Notes: a model not told the origin generated them from the letters alone. 64,000 nucleotides of DNA from Hexactinellida sp. DTS-2022 (GCA_028753945.1 JAPNXP010000002.1:7130001-7194000), one strand, 5' to 3'; positions 1 through 12,285 are shown, counted from the first letter of the stretch. Program-made: numbers and translations.

Positions 1-434
1 GACTTTGAATTGTGGATTATCTATTTTTGCAAATATGGGAAGTGTCTCGTTCGAAAATACACAAAGAAAACAATAACAAGGTGATCCGGACAAAAGGTGG
101 CAGAAAATTGAGACTTAGAAGTTTCAAACGCATACAGTGAATTTTGAGCAGTTGCATCAGACAGTAAACATTATTTCTATGAATTTTCAACCCTTTCTAA
201 TTAATACTGTACTCAGGAAAAATAGTAACGTGCTGTATTACACTATTTAAGAAGATAAAATTTGATATTTCAAAAATTTCGTGTCTAAAAACATGAAAAA
301 TTTCAGGAACAATGCATAGAATTCTCTTCATATATATGCAGGGTTGTTTTTGAAGTATCTAAACTATCGCATGATAAACTAAGGCTCTACAGAAATCACT
401 GCGTACTGAATTACAATTTACTAAGTGCCCTATC
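1..434. other. AT-rich non-coding DNA
   Basis: No reading frame, hairpin or repeat stands out here. It runs directly into the satellite array. Confidence 0.6.
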
Positions 435-967
435 GTTAATTATGCATATTTCTCTAATATAGACCCACACTTCAATAGGCCCTAACGGCCAGGTGGAGAG
501 GGAGACTCTCTCCCACGTATTGTTTGTAAGGGTCCACTTTGGTTAAGTAACTTAAGTTTAATTATGCATATTTCTCTAATATAGACCCACACTTCAATAG
601 ACCCTAACGGCCAGGTGGAGAGGGTGACTCTATCCCATGTATTTGTTTGTGAGGGTCCACTTTGGTTGACTTTAATTATTCATATTTCTTTAATATAGAT
701 CCAAACTTCAACTGGCCCTAACGGCCAGGGGGAGAGGGAGACTCTCTCCCATGTATTTGTTTGTGAGGGTCCACTTTGGTTGACTTTAATTATCCTTATT
801 TCTCTAATAGAGACCGACACTTCAACAGGCGCTATAGGTCAGGGGGAGGAGGAGACAGTCCACTTAGTATATTGTTTGTCCTATACCACTTCGGTTTTAC
901 TCTAATTATGCTTATTTCTCTAATATATACCCAAACTTCAACAAGCCCTAATGGCCAGGGGGCAGTG
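435..967 (+). repeat. ~115-bp satellite array 1
   Basis: Five tandem units. The shared segment TCTCTAATATAGACC (with small changes) begins at about 451, 573, 687, 801 and 917, giving spacings of 122, 114, 114 and 116 bp. Each unit continues with CACTTCAA(T/C)AGGCCCTAACGGCC, a GGAGAG...CTCTCC dyad and GGGTCCACTTTGGTTGACT. The same unit recurs inverted at 9691-10510 and 16756-17510 and, more diverged, at 53130-53710. Short reading frames across it are repeat artefacts. Confidence 0.9.
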
Positions 968-1894
968 GCGTAGCCAGACCTTGAGGCCAACCTGGGCACA
1001 CTTGGGGCACTCACCCACCGCGTGGCCCGAAGAAAATCAAGGGTGTCAAAGGTAAGTTCTGCGAGCGTAGTGAGCGATCTAAAGGGGGCTAGGGGGTGTA
1101 ATCCCACAGAATTTTCACATCCCTTTCACAGAGTGTATGTGAAAAATCAGAGTATTATTGTTCTTGCTTGAACTAGTCATAACATCATTCATATTAATAA
1201 TAATAATAGGGGATAGGGCATCCCATACAATAAGTAATTTTAGCTATAATAATAATATTATATAATACTACCGTAACACGCTTTCTCGGTCGCTTCGACA
1301 CCTGTAATATCCACAGAACAACCGCTTCGCAGTTGTTGTGTGGTACTAATCCAAACAACTCTCGTAATTTGTGTGCAGTTGTTCCAGATACAATAATTAC
1401 CTTCCATTATTAAGAACAATCTCTTTCAGGCTCGTAGCAAGCCAATTCATATTGGTACGGCGAAGTGACGTAGAGTCTTTGAATCTCAGTGTGAATTAAA
1501 ATGGTACCCGAATATTGATGCGGCTAGCTAAATATTGTCGCGGTCAAGGCCGCACCTGCCGCCAAGGGCGTATTTGATTGGGGCTCCAGGGGCTCCATGG
1601 ATCCACAGTCGGTGCTCCACTCTATCTCGTCGGAGGAAATGGAGTAAGAAGGAAGGAAAATAATAGTTAAGTTCAGGAGGCAAAGTTAGAAAGGGTGGAA
1701 AAAGTTAGAATGATCGATTTGATCTTTTTGATAAATAGTCTAAACATTGCAATTCTGAATATTGAACGGAATATTATTGAATTCATTATTGAAATCGAAT
1801 AGATGACCTCATCAACTCATTTTCGCATCATAAAAACCGTGAAAATATGTTAATGTATTAATTAAACATTTATCTCATTTGAATGTGTTAAGTA
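968..1894. other. Intergenic, possible repeat fragments
   Basis: At 964-1130 there is a GC-richer stretch beginning CAGTGGCGTAGCCAG and containing GCGAGCGTAGTGAGCG, wording typical of short dispersed elements in marine invertebrates; I cannot define its ends. A second GC-rich patch lies at 1540-1625. The remainder is AT-rich with no supported gene. Confidence 0.4.
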
Positions 1895-2528
1895 CAGTGC
1901 AACCCTATAAGTGGGGGATCTTGGAAGGGCAAAGTTTTAATTGCCCCCCTTTCCCCAGTTATAATTTAAAATGGATAGACACTACACATGGTCATATTAT
2001 GAAATATTTACTTATAACACATCCATTAATGTAAGTTCTAGTCAGTATATGTATATTTTGACAATTTTAGTTAAATTCTGATCCACCGCCGCGGATTTCT
2101 TAAAAAACATTAGAGTAGAGTCATCAAAAATATTTATTCTGTAGAACTTTAGAGTGTATTTATTAGAAATGCAACATGATTTATAAGTACTACATAGGCC
2201 TAGTACGCGGTCCGGCTAGTCCGGCCATGGCCGGACCAGTTTTCATATATTCTACTATATTATCTCGAACGGTCCGGTTTTGGCCTGACCACTTTAACTG
2301 TTTGCAGGAGATTTTTCAGAGCCGTACTACTCCCGTGTATTATGATATAATTTGTCCATCTCCACAATTTATAGAGGTCACTTTGCATGGGGATAATAAT
2401 ACCTTTATATTAAGGACCCCATTCCCCACTTCCCCGCTTATGGAGGATCATTTGTATGGAAATGAACGAATATGGACGAAAATTCCCCCGCTTATAGTAG
2501 AAGTTCCCCATTTATAGAGACACCACGT
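1895..2528. mobile_element. pogo/Tigger-like MITE, family A
   Basis: The left end CAGTGCAACCCTATAAGTGG follows a TA dinucleotide, and the right end (...CCCCATTTATAGAGACACCAC) is decayed. It is co-linear with the complete element at 11105-12285. It contains the uninterrupted site CATTAATGTAAGTTCTAG near 2031-2050, which in the other copy is split by a TTAA-flanked MITE, so this copy is the empty-site control. An extra segment at about 2190-2330 contains the dyad GTCCGGC...GCCGGAC and is absent from the other copy. The frame at 2176-2517 has no coding signal. Confidence 0.75.
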
Positions 2529-2619
2529 ACACAATATATTTTTAGTTTTGGTTAGTAAACTCGATTATGTAACCTTTATTAATGATTTTTTTGTAATCAT
2601 TAGTTAGGTTGGATTAGTA

Positions 2620-2950
2620 CAGGGTTCCGAAAACTAGGTTTTCTGGCCGCATGCGGCCTGAAACAACCTTATGTGTGGCCTGATAGCCCAATGGCTATCA
2701 GGCCACACATAAGGACAAATCCAACCTTCTCACTAAATATAATTGTCATTACTTTTATCATAAATGTATTACCTTTTGACTAGAATCCTTTAGGCACTTT
2801 TTGCTAAGTAATTTTATTATAGTTCTAGTATTACAACTACATAATAGTTTTGTTATAAATTTCTAAAAATTTCTCGAAATTGTTTGCGTCCTGAGGAAAA
2901 TGTTGTTAAAATTATGTGGCCTGATATAAATGAAAGTTTGCGGAACCCTG
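2620..2950. mobile_element. hAT-like MITE
   Basis: 331-bp element with inverted ends CAGGGTTCCGAAAACT and AGTTTGCGGAACCCTG. It is flanked by near-identical 8-bp repeats GATTAGTA (2612-2619) and GATTAATA (2951-2958). An 8-bp duplication with ends starting CAGGG is the hAT pattern. It contains a strong hairpin at 2667-2714. Confidence 0.8.
2667..2714. repeat. Perfect 22-bp hairpin
   Basis: Arms CCTTATGTGTGGCCTGATAG.. (2667-2688) and their exact complement (2693-2714) around a 4-base loop. It lies inside the hAT-like MITE and is probably an internal stem of that element. Confidence 0.9.
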
Positions 2951-3159
2951 GATTAATATAAACTCGTCGGAGCTGAAGTTGTGGAGCCCCACCTTGTCTT
3001 GGGGCCCTACGCCCCTGCCTGCCGCACCTGCTCTTTCGAGCATGTCATATATACTATGTGAATATTTTGACATTTATTAATATTTATGTCTAAGAATACC
3101 AATACGAATTCAACCTTCTCTCCCATGTGTTTTTCTATATACCCTACCCTACCAAACTC

Positions 3160-3569
3160 GTCGTACACTTAAATGAAAGTTACTTAGTTATATAAAAATC
3201 AACAAACATGTTTTTGATGAAACATGGATTACGAAAAAACACAAATATTAAAGTTATATCTATCACAACACTATAAAAGCCCAACAAAATATTATAAAAA
3301 GAGTATATTAAGTCTAACATATTCTTATGGATATTTCCACTGTGAAATTTTGCATTTCATAAATGCCCAAGGAAGTGGAAGGCAAGTGGAGGAGTTCACT
3401 TACTAACGCTACGTCATCAACACAAATTCTCAAAATTTTGATTTTTTGAATTTAATCGAAAGGCAATTCAAAACTATGTCTAAATCCGAATTTTCACGAC
3501 ATTTAAATAATCTTATCGAGTAGTTTTCCAACTGTTACAACGAATATCAGTTAGCCAGTGTACGGTTAA
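3160..3569. mobile_element. Partial TTAA MITE, family P1, inverted
   Basis: Read in reverse from TTAA at 3566-3569, the sequence begins TTAACCGTACACTGGCTAAC and follows the family at 11237-11921 and 24059-24747, including the block TCCACTTGCC(T)GCCACTTGC. The distal half is missing or decayed. The 60-codon frame at 3224-3406 lies inside the repeat and is not a gene. Confidence 0.75.
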
Positions 3570-3725
3570 TTCAAACAAAACATTACCGTAGTATACTACC
3601 TAAATACTTGTCTGAGACATATTTTTGTATAATTCCAATCTAAAATATAATTTTTTTTAATTTTTTACCAGTTTTATACGAAAAATTATGTAGGGTCTCC
3701 TGTTCGCACTAGCGAGGGTGTACTG
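3570..3725. mobile_element. pogo-like fragment, family B, inverted
   Basis: The outer end at 3709-3725 reads, reversed, CAGTACACCCTCGCTAGTGC and is next to TA. The inner part shares the word for GTCTCAG(A/G)CAAGTATTT with 7129-7290. No coding remains. Confidence 0.65.
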
Positions 3726-3862
3726 TATAACGTATGTAAAGTATTACCAATTTTAAATTAAGAAATAAGTTCCTTCAAAATATAGTCTTGCAAACATGAG
3801 TAAATTACACGTACCATCAGATAATTTATTCTATGCGAAGTAGTATATAGTGGAACATTTAT

Positions 3863-3896
3863 TCTCAAACATTTATTCTAGAATAAATGTTTGAGA
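3863..3896. repeat. Perfect 34-bp palindrome
   Basis: TCTCAAACATTTATTCT is followed immediately by its exact complement, with no spacer. It has no obvious host element and could be the fused ends of a deleted foldback. Confidence 0.9.
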
Positions 3897-4439
3897 TGAT
3901 GTTGGTACAGGTAGAAGACGTCATTGTCCCATATTGGGAATTGGGAATTAGAAAAATACTGATCGAATATGTTGAAAGTGGCCTGCGAATTAATCAAACG
4001 CATTGAAATTTGAACATCGAAGTTTGGCTCGTTTGACATGTTTTGTTTCTTATGTAGCCGCCCTTCCCACCCCCAACCCCCTAGAAAAAGTTTCCCAATT
4101 GAAGGCTCAAGTACACCCTCGTAATCCGAACAGTGGATATGCGACCTATCATATCTTGAAATTTGCATCCATTCATTCAAATTGGCAAAAAATGTTGGCA
4201 ATATTTACAATAGCCATCACCTATGTATGAAAGCCTAATAACACTGTACAACAAATTTAAACTTTTTTACTGTTTCTCTGATCTTATTATCTTTTATATA
4301 TACATTCAAGTATGCTGAATTTAACATAATACTTTGTTTTTTGGTAGAACGCATAGATATTACGAAATTACAATTCAAAATTATCACGTATTTTCAAGAA
4401 ATTACGTTATAAAAGTTTACAAAATCGTCTAACTATTAT
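3897..4439. other. Intergenic
   Basis: A pogo-like scrap (GTACACCCTCGTAATCCGAAC) lies at 4110-4130. The overlapping opposite-strand frames at 3878-4230 show no domain or coding bias. Nothing else is recognised. Confidence 0.4.
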
Positions 4440-5620
4440 CTAAAAATGCTTTGAATATGTCATTCTCTTGTGATTCGGACAGGTCTCATCTCTTTTCAGA
4501 TTCCAGCAATAATCAGCGAGCATATTTGGACTCCATTTCCCCTTATAACGCTTTTCCATCTTAGAAATATCTTGGTGAAATCTTTCTCCTTGTTCATCAC
4601 TTACTGAACGGAGATTCTCAGGGAAATACTCTTGGTGGGAGTGTAGAAAATGAATTTTAATAGACATGTTGCAACCCATAGCCTTGTAGCTTCCAAGTAG
4701 AGTGTCCACAATTTCTTTGTAGTTATTTAATTTATGATTTCCCAAAAATCCTGCCTTGAATGCAACCCAGGAATCTCGCTCTAATGCATTTAATGTCAGA
4801 TCAAAATTTGCATCATGAATTAAATCTATGATTTCTGGTCCAATGAAAACCCCTCCTTTGATCTTTGCATCGCTGATACCGGTAAATTTAGATCTCAAGT
4901 ATGCCAATCTTTCGCCATCTTTATTGAACTTGACTATTCCCTTGACAAAATTCTTGATTAAACCCAACTTTATATGTAATGGAGGAAAAATAACCTTTTG
5001 TGGTTCAACTAGAGGTCGCTGTCTAACATTTTTTATTCCAAGCACTAGATTTTGACGAGGGGTTCAATTTTTTCTACGTAGTCCAATTGCCGGGCACGAC
5101 TATCCCATTCACACAAAAAGCAACAATATTTTGTATATCCGGATTGCATACCCATCAAGAGACCAATCACTTCGTCTAGAGACTCTATCAGAATCAAAAT
5201 CAAAGTTTGTTCGAGGTTTTCGAATCAGCAATTCATCCGAATGAGGAATGGGGCGAATCGCTGAATTGAGATTCGGATATCTAATGCTCTTTTTGAGTTT
5301 AGAAGTGACCCATATGTAATTGTGGTACAAAAGTAGCAGTCTGAGGAATGATATTTTTGTTCTCTCAATATCATAGGTATTGCGAAAGGCATAGATTTGC
5401 GTACACCGTTTAGCCAGGTTCTTAGATTCATAGTACACTTCGAACAACTAATATGTGGAGCCCAAACCTTGTCTTGATCACCAATATGGCATTGAAAATA
5501 GATTTGATATGCTTTCTTCACGAGAGGTGTCATATTGCGTCATTGAACCTTGGTGGTAAATTCACCGCAAATATAACAGAAAGAATCAGGATCATTGACA
5601 CATCCTCGAGACATAGTTAT
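4440..5620 (-). pseudogene. Transposon-like gene (LHIKLGLMKNF family), decayed
   Basis: I recognise this as a protein family common in arthropods, fish and other animals, usually annotated only as uncharacterised; its copy number suggests a mobile-element gene. Reading leftward, 5613-5109 gives FCYICG, then VKKAYQIYF, GDQDKVWAPHI, MPFAIPM and DCYFC, a cysteine-rich N-terminal region. After an internal deletion it resumes with GYTKYCCFLCEWDSR (about 5140-5080), then a 201-codon open block (5045-4440) with PPLHIKLGLIKNFVK, FLGNHK, SDEQGERFHQDI and LADYCWNLKRD. A stop after FTTKVQ, at least two frameshifts and the missing middle make it a pseudogene. Compare the fuller copy at 37620-39304. A catalytic role for the GER-preceding Glu is my inference. 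Confidence 0.85.
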
Positions 5621-7126
5621 GCTAGATCAATATGTGAAACAATTTAGAATTTACTGATACTAGAGCAAAATGTGTAAATATAAGTATTTTTTAGTATATA
5701 TTTTTGATTAAAATTTCGGAAATTTTGAAGATTGAACAAAAATAATTTGAGACGTTAAACAAAAAATCTAAGTATATAATCATTAATATACATGGTCAAT
5801 TAGCCTGGAAAATTATATTTCATTGAAGAAACAAAAACTTTGTTGGACAGTGTAACACATTCACGTTTCTCGGTCGAAAGACATTAGTGGCTGCGGGCTT
5901 CATTCAGTGAAGTTGATGTCACAGTTGGCCCTGTGGAGGCCAGGCCACCTTTGATATCCAGGGCAGTGTTTTATCCAGGAGCGCCATACGCATAGAGGCG
6001 TATGAATAGAGATATTTTTGCGTTTGGGAACGCGAAAATTGCCGTAAGTCCGCATAGAGTAATACAAAACTAACCTTTTAGCGTACAAATTTCATTATGT
6101 AGTGACCATATGGGCCAAGTTTGGGAGTTTGGGGTTTTGGGGCGGCCGTCTCCTCCCAAATTGATAATTGGGTGGGGGAGGCCCAGACCCTTTATTTAGC
6201 CCCCCTGTACCCAGACAGAGGGAACTAAATATAGGGAACGCGATCAGCTGCCCCGTATAAACTTTCCCCGACGGGGTGGGGCTATTGCCCCCCCTGCCTC
6301 CCCCTAGCACCACCCCTTGGGGGAGGCTGGGGGTCACTGGGAGCGATCCCCCGGCCCCGGACCTGTCGGTGGATTTATTTTTTATATGAAAGTGGTCCTT
6401 TTGAACGACCAAGGGATGATAGAGGGTGAGAATTACGTTAGTTTACTCCATATATCCGGATTTTGTTTCTGAAAAAACAAATCTTGAAATATTAGTAACC
6501 TCCAGTATGCCCTCCCCCCGACCCTCAAGTGGGCCCCCCCAATCTTTGATTCTATTTTCCAAAACTTGACGCCTATGATAGTGACCTAGGAGTGTTCAAT
6601 TCTAGTCCTGTATAATACCCTGATCCAGAGGGTTCTCCACGTTGCTTGGCAGACTACTTATCCCCATAAATATGACAGAGTAGTTACCTCATAATAGATT
6701 ATCAAACTGACTTCGTGTTTGATGCAGTTGGCGACAGGTTAGGGGTTGAGTCGAGGCTGATTTGACTTTATCCTCATTCTCGTAGAGGAAAGGGTTTGCT
6801 TTATAAATAGTAGTGCAAGACGGATTAGGTAGCGAACTGAGCTTTTTTTTTAAATCAGAAATATACTGGGAGAAGTAAGCTTTCGATTAATGTCGAAAGA
6901 GCTGTCTATAAATTGGGGAGTCAGAGGAACAGGAAGAATGGTAGGAGTATTCATCTCCAAGCAGTGCTGCCAAATCTCCGTAAATTACGTAGACTACGTA
7001 AATATACCCCTATCTACGTGTCTACGTCTGAAGACTTATTTCTACGTATTTCAAGCGAAATATATTTAAGACTTCTTGTTTAATATATAACTACGTTTTG
7101 TTTTTACTAGTGAACCACCATATCAT
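5621..7126. other. Intergenic with a C-rich patch
   Basis: 6110-6370 is strikingly rich in C/G runs (CCCCCCTG, GGGGGAGGC, CCCCCGGCC) compared with its AT-rich surroundings. The minus-strand frame through it (6095-6412) is Gly/Pro/Ser low-complexity and I do not call it coding. No other element has definable ends. Confidence 0.4.
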
Positions 7127-7128
7127 TA

Positions 7129-7290
7129 CAGTACACCCTCGCTAATCCGAACACCGCTAATCCGAACCCTCGCTAATCCGAACAGAGGAAACAAAAGATA
7201 ATTTTAATAAATGTGGGAAAACTCGTAAATTACAATGGAAGTATAAAAAATAAGTCTCAGGCAAGTATTTTAATAAGAACTATTGGGTCG
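7129..7290. mobile_element. pogo-like fragment, family B
   Basis: After TA at 7127-7128 the sequence reads CAGTACACCCTCGCTAATCC, with the CGCTAATCCGAAC word repeated three times. The inner part shares GTCTCAGGCAAGTATTT with the inverted fragment at 3570-3725. No right end was found. Confidence 0.65.
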
Positions 7291-7439
7291 CAGAGGGAAT
7301 TTTAGCATGCTCCGTAAAACTATTGTGTCTCCGTAAATTTTATGGTCAATCTCCAGGAATTTATCTGAACTCACTTGGCAGCACTGTCTGATAGCCTCCA
7401 AAATACGCTCTGGCATCGATACTAAAAAAATCCAAGGCA

Positions 7440-8400
7440 GTGATTTATATACTGGGCCACTATGGTATAGTCGGCCCAGTAAAAATAAAATATTGTGAAT
7501 GTAGAAGGTGGTCTTTTAAAACGTTCAAAATCATTAGTAAACAGAAGCTAAATTAAACTTCTTAGATCAAGAGACCACCCACAAAGATCAATTCATGAAT
7601 AAAAGCATAAATTTAAGAATAGAATGTGTGCTTATTAGATCATTCATATAATCTAGTATTGCTAACAATATATATTAAGATAAGGCTCGAGCTCAACCTT
7701 CAGAGATTCAGCTCCATTCAAATTCAAACTTATATCAGTTTTAGCCTTATCTATACTGAGAACAAATCCGTAATCAAAATTGAATTCAGAAAATATTCGC
7801 TCGAGTGAATGAATATAGTTCCATATTACGTAATATTAAATTCCTATACCCGACTGAAAATATGTGCGCCCTTTTAACAATTAAACAATAATAGACTAAG
7901 AGCTGATTAAGCTTTATTTATTCAATACATATAGTTGTGTAACACCTCTAGCAATAATAGTCAGGAATTTCATCCTTACCAGAAAAATTGTATTCGTATA
8001 GTGAAACCAAGACAATTATTCATGATTATATTGCATTTTTTTGATTCAAATTCTAATAAAATTCTTCTGATGTGTTGGATGCGTTATTGCATGGTGAATG
8101 TTATGTATTACTATACACTAAGTAATGCAGAATACTATGATCATCAAATACAATCATAAATTTCCAGTTATCCGGACGCAGGTTGGTACGTCTTGGCGGC
8201 TGAAAATATTTTTGAAAATTAGTACATTTATATTTATATAATTTACTATCAGTACCATATTTCCTAAAGTATTTAATATTTCTGGACTAAATTTGCAGGG
8301 AATATACACAACATATAGACCTCTGGAAATAAGCAATAAAACCAAATTATTGAGAACTCATTATATTTCCCTGAAGGTTGAGTTCGAGCCTTCAAATCAT
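7440..8400. repeat. Dispersed repeat D, copy 1
   Basis: Begins near GGCAGTGATTTATATACTGG and contains the dyad TACTGGGCC...GGCCCAGTA. Blocks of it recur at 21451-22460, partly in inverted order, including GTTTGGATTT/AAATTCAAAC and CTCGAGTGA..CGCTCGAGTG. Two TTGAGYTCGAGCC words (about 7690 and 8375) resemble a pol III B box but are not surrounded by a tRNA fold. The reading frames here are AT-rich shadows. Confidence 0.55.
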
Positions 8401-8624
8401 ATAAATTAACTATTTTGTATGAATAATCATTTATAAAGGTATATATATGGACGCTTTCGCGCTTGTAAACAATGAGATATACTCACTAATAGTATGTATC
8501 AAACTATCAAAGTAAGATTTAATTTAACTAATTTATAATTGTGCAACTGTTTTAATCAAGAGTATTCTGCGATTGGAATAATTCATCACTATGATATTAT
8601 TTAACATATTATAAAACATAAATA

Positions 8625-8780
8625 CAGTACAACCTCGCTATTCCGAACAGAGGTGTTCGATTCAATAATCTTTTGTCCGATTAGTGAATTCGTTCGGATT
8701 AGTGAAGTAATGCATTTTCTATGGGAATCTATAAATGAGAATTTCGATAATCCGAACCAAACTTGTACAAACCTTGTTAA
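8625..8780. mobile_element. pogo-like fragment, family B2
   Basis: TA followed by CAGTACAACCTCGCTATTCC, then several TCCGATTAGTG / TTCGGATTAGTG subrepeats. The right end is not defined. Confidence 0.6.
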
Positions 8781-9690
8781 TCCGCCCTAAACATCCAGTA
8801 TACTCCTTAAATTTGGATATTTTTAGTGTCAGTCTATGGAAAGTTCTAAATTAAAATTGAACCAGAACATGATTCTATAGCGTTTAAAGCTAGAAAAGAA
8901 ATACTAATAAAGTAATAAATAATTAAATGTATATATTCAGTCAGTACATCCATGTAGCTAGGTATAAAATATGTCCTAGAGTGAGTTATTCAAAATGTGG
9001 GATTAGTTTCTCCTTTGGGATAACATTGAATGTTATTTTCTTTTAAAATGACCATTAATTGGAAATACAAGTGAAAATGTTTGATGGACCATGAATTAAT
9101 ATGTTGGTAAGATAAATTGATCAATTTTGTTCTTAATTTTCAAAAATAATAAGCCTGAATACAAGCGTCAGTTTTCCTGCAAAATGCAAATTAGATAGAG
9201 TATAGTTTCCAATACAAAAAGTATTGATATAGTTGCATGCTATTAGAAACAACTACTTAAGAAGCTCATTATAATAATAATAAATTATTTTCATTTTCTA
9301 TGAAAAAATATGGAAAATGCACTTTATAATTACAGATTTTAAAGAAAAGATTATATAAACTAATTTATGATGCTGAGATTTTATACTGCAAGTAATTACT
9401 AATAACAAACACTGATTTGCCAAGCCAATACTACCATTCAAGACTGTGGGTGAAAATTTAAGAAGGAAAACTTGAAAGGTTATCGAGAAATTGTACTAAA
9501 ACGACCATCCATTATGAAACTACAAAGTCTTGTAACTCAGCTTCGAATGAACGTAATCGTTCAATATTTGAAACTCATACTATTTTGGCTTATAAAATGA
9601 GATCCTAAAAAATATTCCAAATTCTGCAAAGAAAGAATGATTATTCATTGCAAACAGACACGAATTAAATATGTCAATCCTTAAAGTCAT
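8781..9690. other. AT-rich intergenic DNA
   Basis: No supported frame, hairpin or recognised repeat. It ends where the satellite array begins. Confidence 0.5.
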
Positions 9691-10510
9691 ACAAAGCGGA
9701 TCCTTCCAAACAAACACATAGGGGGGAAGTCAGCCTCTCCCCCTGGCTGTTAGGGCCAGTTGAAGTGCGGGTTTAGATTAGACAAATACGCATAATTATA
9801 GAAAACCAATGTGGTATACGACAAACAATATACTGAGTGAAAGTCTCCCCCTTCCCCTGGCATGTAGTGCCTGTTGATGTGTGGGTCTATGTTGGAGAAA
9901 TATGCTTAATTAAATTAAACAAAGCGGATCCTACCAAACAAACACATAGTGGGGTAATTACCCTCTCCCCCTGGCTGTTAGGGCCAGTTGAAGTGCGGGT
10001 TTAGATTAGACAAAATACGCATAATTATAGTAAACCAATGTGGTATACAACAAACAATCTACTGAGTGAAAGTCTCCCCCTTCCCCTGGCCTGTAGTGCC
10101 TGTTGAAGTGTGGGTCTATGTTAGAGAAATATGCTTAATTAAATTAGACAAAGCGGATCCTACCAAACAAACACATAGGGGGGAAGTCACCCTTTCCCCC
10201 TGGCTGTTAGGGCCAGTTGAAATGTGGGTCTATAATTCAGAAATACACATACTAGTTACTCAAACTTAGTGGAGTACGACAAACAATACACTAAGTGTAC
10301 AGCCTCCCCTCCCCAAGGACGGTAGTGCCTGTTGAAGTGTTTGAATATTGTTAGAGAAATGTGCATAATTAAACTAAGACAAAGCGGATCCTACCAAAAA
10401 ACACATAGGGGAGGTTCACCCTCTCACCTTGCTGTTAGGGCCTGTTGAATTTTGGGTCTAGATTAGAGAAATACGCATAATTATAGTAAACCAATGTGAA
10501 TATGACATAC
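9691..10510 (-). repeat. ~115-bp satellite array 2 (left half)
   Basis: About seven half-units alternating between two subtypes. One carries GGATCCTACCAAACAAACAC and CCCTGGCTGTTAGGGCC; the other carries CAAACAATATACTGAGTG and CTGTAGTGCCTGTTGAAGTG. They are inverted relative to array 1. The array stops at the P-like element end (10511) and resumes at 16756 in the same orientation and register, so both halves were one array. The 67-codon frame at 10066 is repeat-derived. Confidence 0.9.
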
Positions 10511-10709
10511 CGTGGAGTACGAAAGATAAGGAGGGAGTACTGTTATGATAAAATGGACCATGGACTGGTTAGAATTCCCAATTATTATTTTATTGAAAGT
10601 GAACACAATAAAGTCACACAACTAAAGTAAATTCTAAGAAAGGTAAACACACCTAAAGGTATTACACACAGGGTCAATTAACACACACAAGGTTAAAACT
10701 GAGGTAAAA

Positions 10710-11102
10710 CTAAGATTCTTTGAACTTTTTCAGCTTTCGATCTTGAATTGATTTCAAATGTTCTCGTTGTATCGAGTTTACATTTCGAACTTTATTTGCC
10801 AGGATACAATTGGCTGCCACTGAACATATTTTATGAAGAACTGTCCAACCTTGTTGTTTGCAACAAATACAATAATTTCTCCAGTTTTCAGACTGAGTTT
10901 CTTCAACATAGAGTGTTGTAAGTTTGATTAAAATATTCCGTGATGGTCCTGATAAAAATCGTTGCATTAGAAGCTTCTCACTCTCAATTGCTACATATAT
11001 TTTCCACACTACAATAATGACATCAATGACAAAGTGTGAATGCCATTTGAGAGCTCCTCGATCTATTAATTGGATTAGCTTGTTTTTGTCTTCTATGTCA
11101 AC
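10710..11102 (-). pseudogene. C-terminal part of the THAP/P transposase
   Basis: This is the severed 3' end of the transposase at 12193-14784. It reads from ...DIEDKNKLIQLIDRGALKWH through about 130 codons to a stop near 10710, with a Lys-rich tail. The LIDRG-LKW stretch matches the usual C-terminal region of THAP9/P-type transposases. Removing the pogo MITE (11105-12285) and one TA joins the two segments in the same frame with no lost codon. On its own it has no start codon of its own and is presumably not expressed. Confidence 0.85.
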
Positions 11103-11104
11103 TA

Positions 11105-12285
11105 CAGTGGAACCTCTATAAGTGGGGGAACTGGGACGGGGAAAATTTCAATTGCCCCCCATTCCCCGGTTATAAAATTCAATTGGAAAAACATTATATA
11201 TGCTATATTATACAAAATATTCATATAACACACACATTAACTGTAGGCTGCCTAACTGATACACGTTGTGTCAAGTGGAAAACAGGTAGATCAAATTATT
11301 CAAATTTCTTTAAAATTCGGATTTAGACATGGTTTTGTACCCTCAATCGATTTTATCAAAAAATTTCAGAAATTGTTATGGTGACGTAGCATAAAGGTGA
11401 ACTGCTCCACTTGCCTGCCACTTGCTTTTGTAAATTCTGAATGTTAAATTTTCACCGTCGAAACACCCGTAATATGATATTAGACCAAGAAATACCCAAT
11501 TAGGATATTTGGTTGAACTAATATAGAGTTGTGATAGATATAGCTCAAATATTTGTATTTATTCGTAATCCATGGTTAATCAAAAACAAATTTGTCAATT
11601 TTTTAAAAATCATGTAACATTCGTTAAGTAAATCGGATTTGTTCAATTTTTGAGATCTGATAACTAATAAGAAAGTCGTAATTGTTCAAGTTTATAAACA
11701 AAGGATTACATACATGTTTACGGCGTTATATCGATTTAAAGAGAAAGAATTTGTCTTCACTTTTCGTCGAGATTGTCTGGTAATTTTTTTCAAAAATTCT
11801 AGCATATAGATATAATATTGTGTTCTTGTTGGATTTCAAATTAATAGGTTCTAAATAAAAATTACAAAGAACTACTGGGTATTCTAGTTTTCTGATAATC
11901 AGCCCGGCAGTGTACGGTTAATGCACGTTCTAGTTCTTATTTGTATATTATGACAATTTAGTTAACTGCTGATCTACACTAGGTGATTTCTTCTAAAAAC
12001 ATCAGAGTAGATCAATCGAAAATATTTTTTCTGTAGAACTTTTGAGTCGATTTATTGGAAATATTGTATTATTTTATAAGAATCATGTTAGGATTTGTCC
12101 ATTCCCCCCATTTATGGAGGTTGTTTTGTATGGAGATAAAAACTCCTTGAAATTTATGGTCCCCCATTCCCCACTTCCCCGCTTATAGAGGTTCATTTGT
12201 ATGGATATATACGAATATGGTAAAAAAATTCCCCACTTATGGAGGTTCCCCATTTATAGAGACCCCACTTATAGAGGTTGCACTG
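11105..12285. mobile_element. pogo/Tigger-like MITE, family A, complete
   Basis: Ends CAGTGGAACCTCTATAAGTG and its inverse CACTTATAGAGGTTGCACTG, bounded by TA at 11103-11104 and 12286-12287. TA duplication with ends starting CAGT is the Tc1/mariner-pogo pattern. It interrupts the P-type transposase gene and supplies the last ~31 codons of the read-through frame. About 500 bp is its own sequence; the rest is a nested TTAA MITE. Confidence 0.9.
11237..11921. mobile_element. piggyBac-like TTAA MITE, family P1
   Basis: Starts TTAACTGTAGGCTGCC (11237) and ends GGCAGTGTACGGTTAA (11921), imperfect inverted ends with TTAA at both borders. The related pogo MITE at 1895-2528 holds the empty site CATTAATG, confirming precise TTAA duplication here. 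No coding capacity. Sister copies: 24059-24747 (complete), 3160-3569 (partial), 58600-58850 (diverged). Confidence 0.9.

Noticed and set aside
776-973. Small ORFs in satellite arrays (also 10066, 16685, 16912, 17367, 53297, 53323)
   Set aside because: They repeat with the satellite period and contain the same words (TRPHFNRP-type); not genes.
6095-6412. Gly/Pro-rich ORF in the C-rich patch
   Set aside because: Composition follows directly from G/C runs; no start context or conserved motif.
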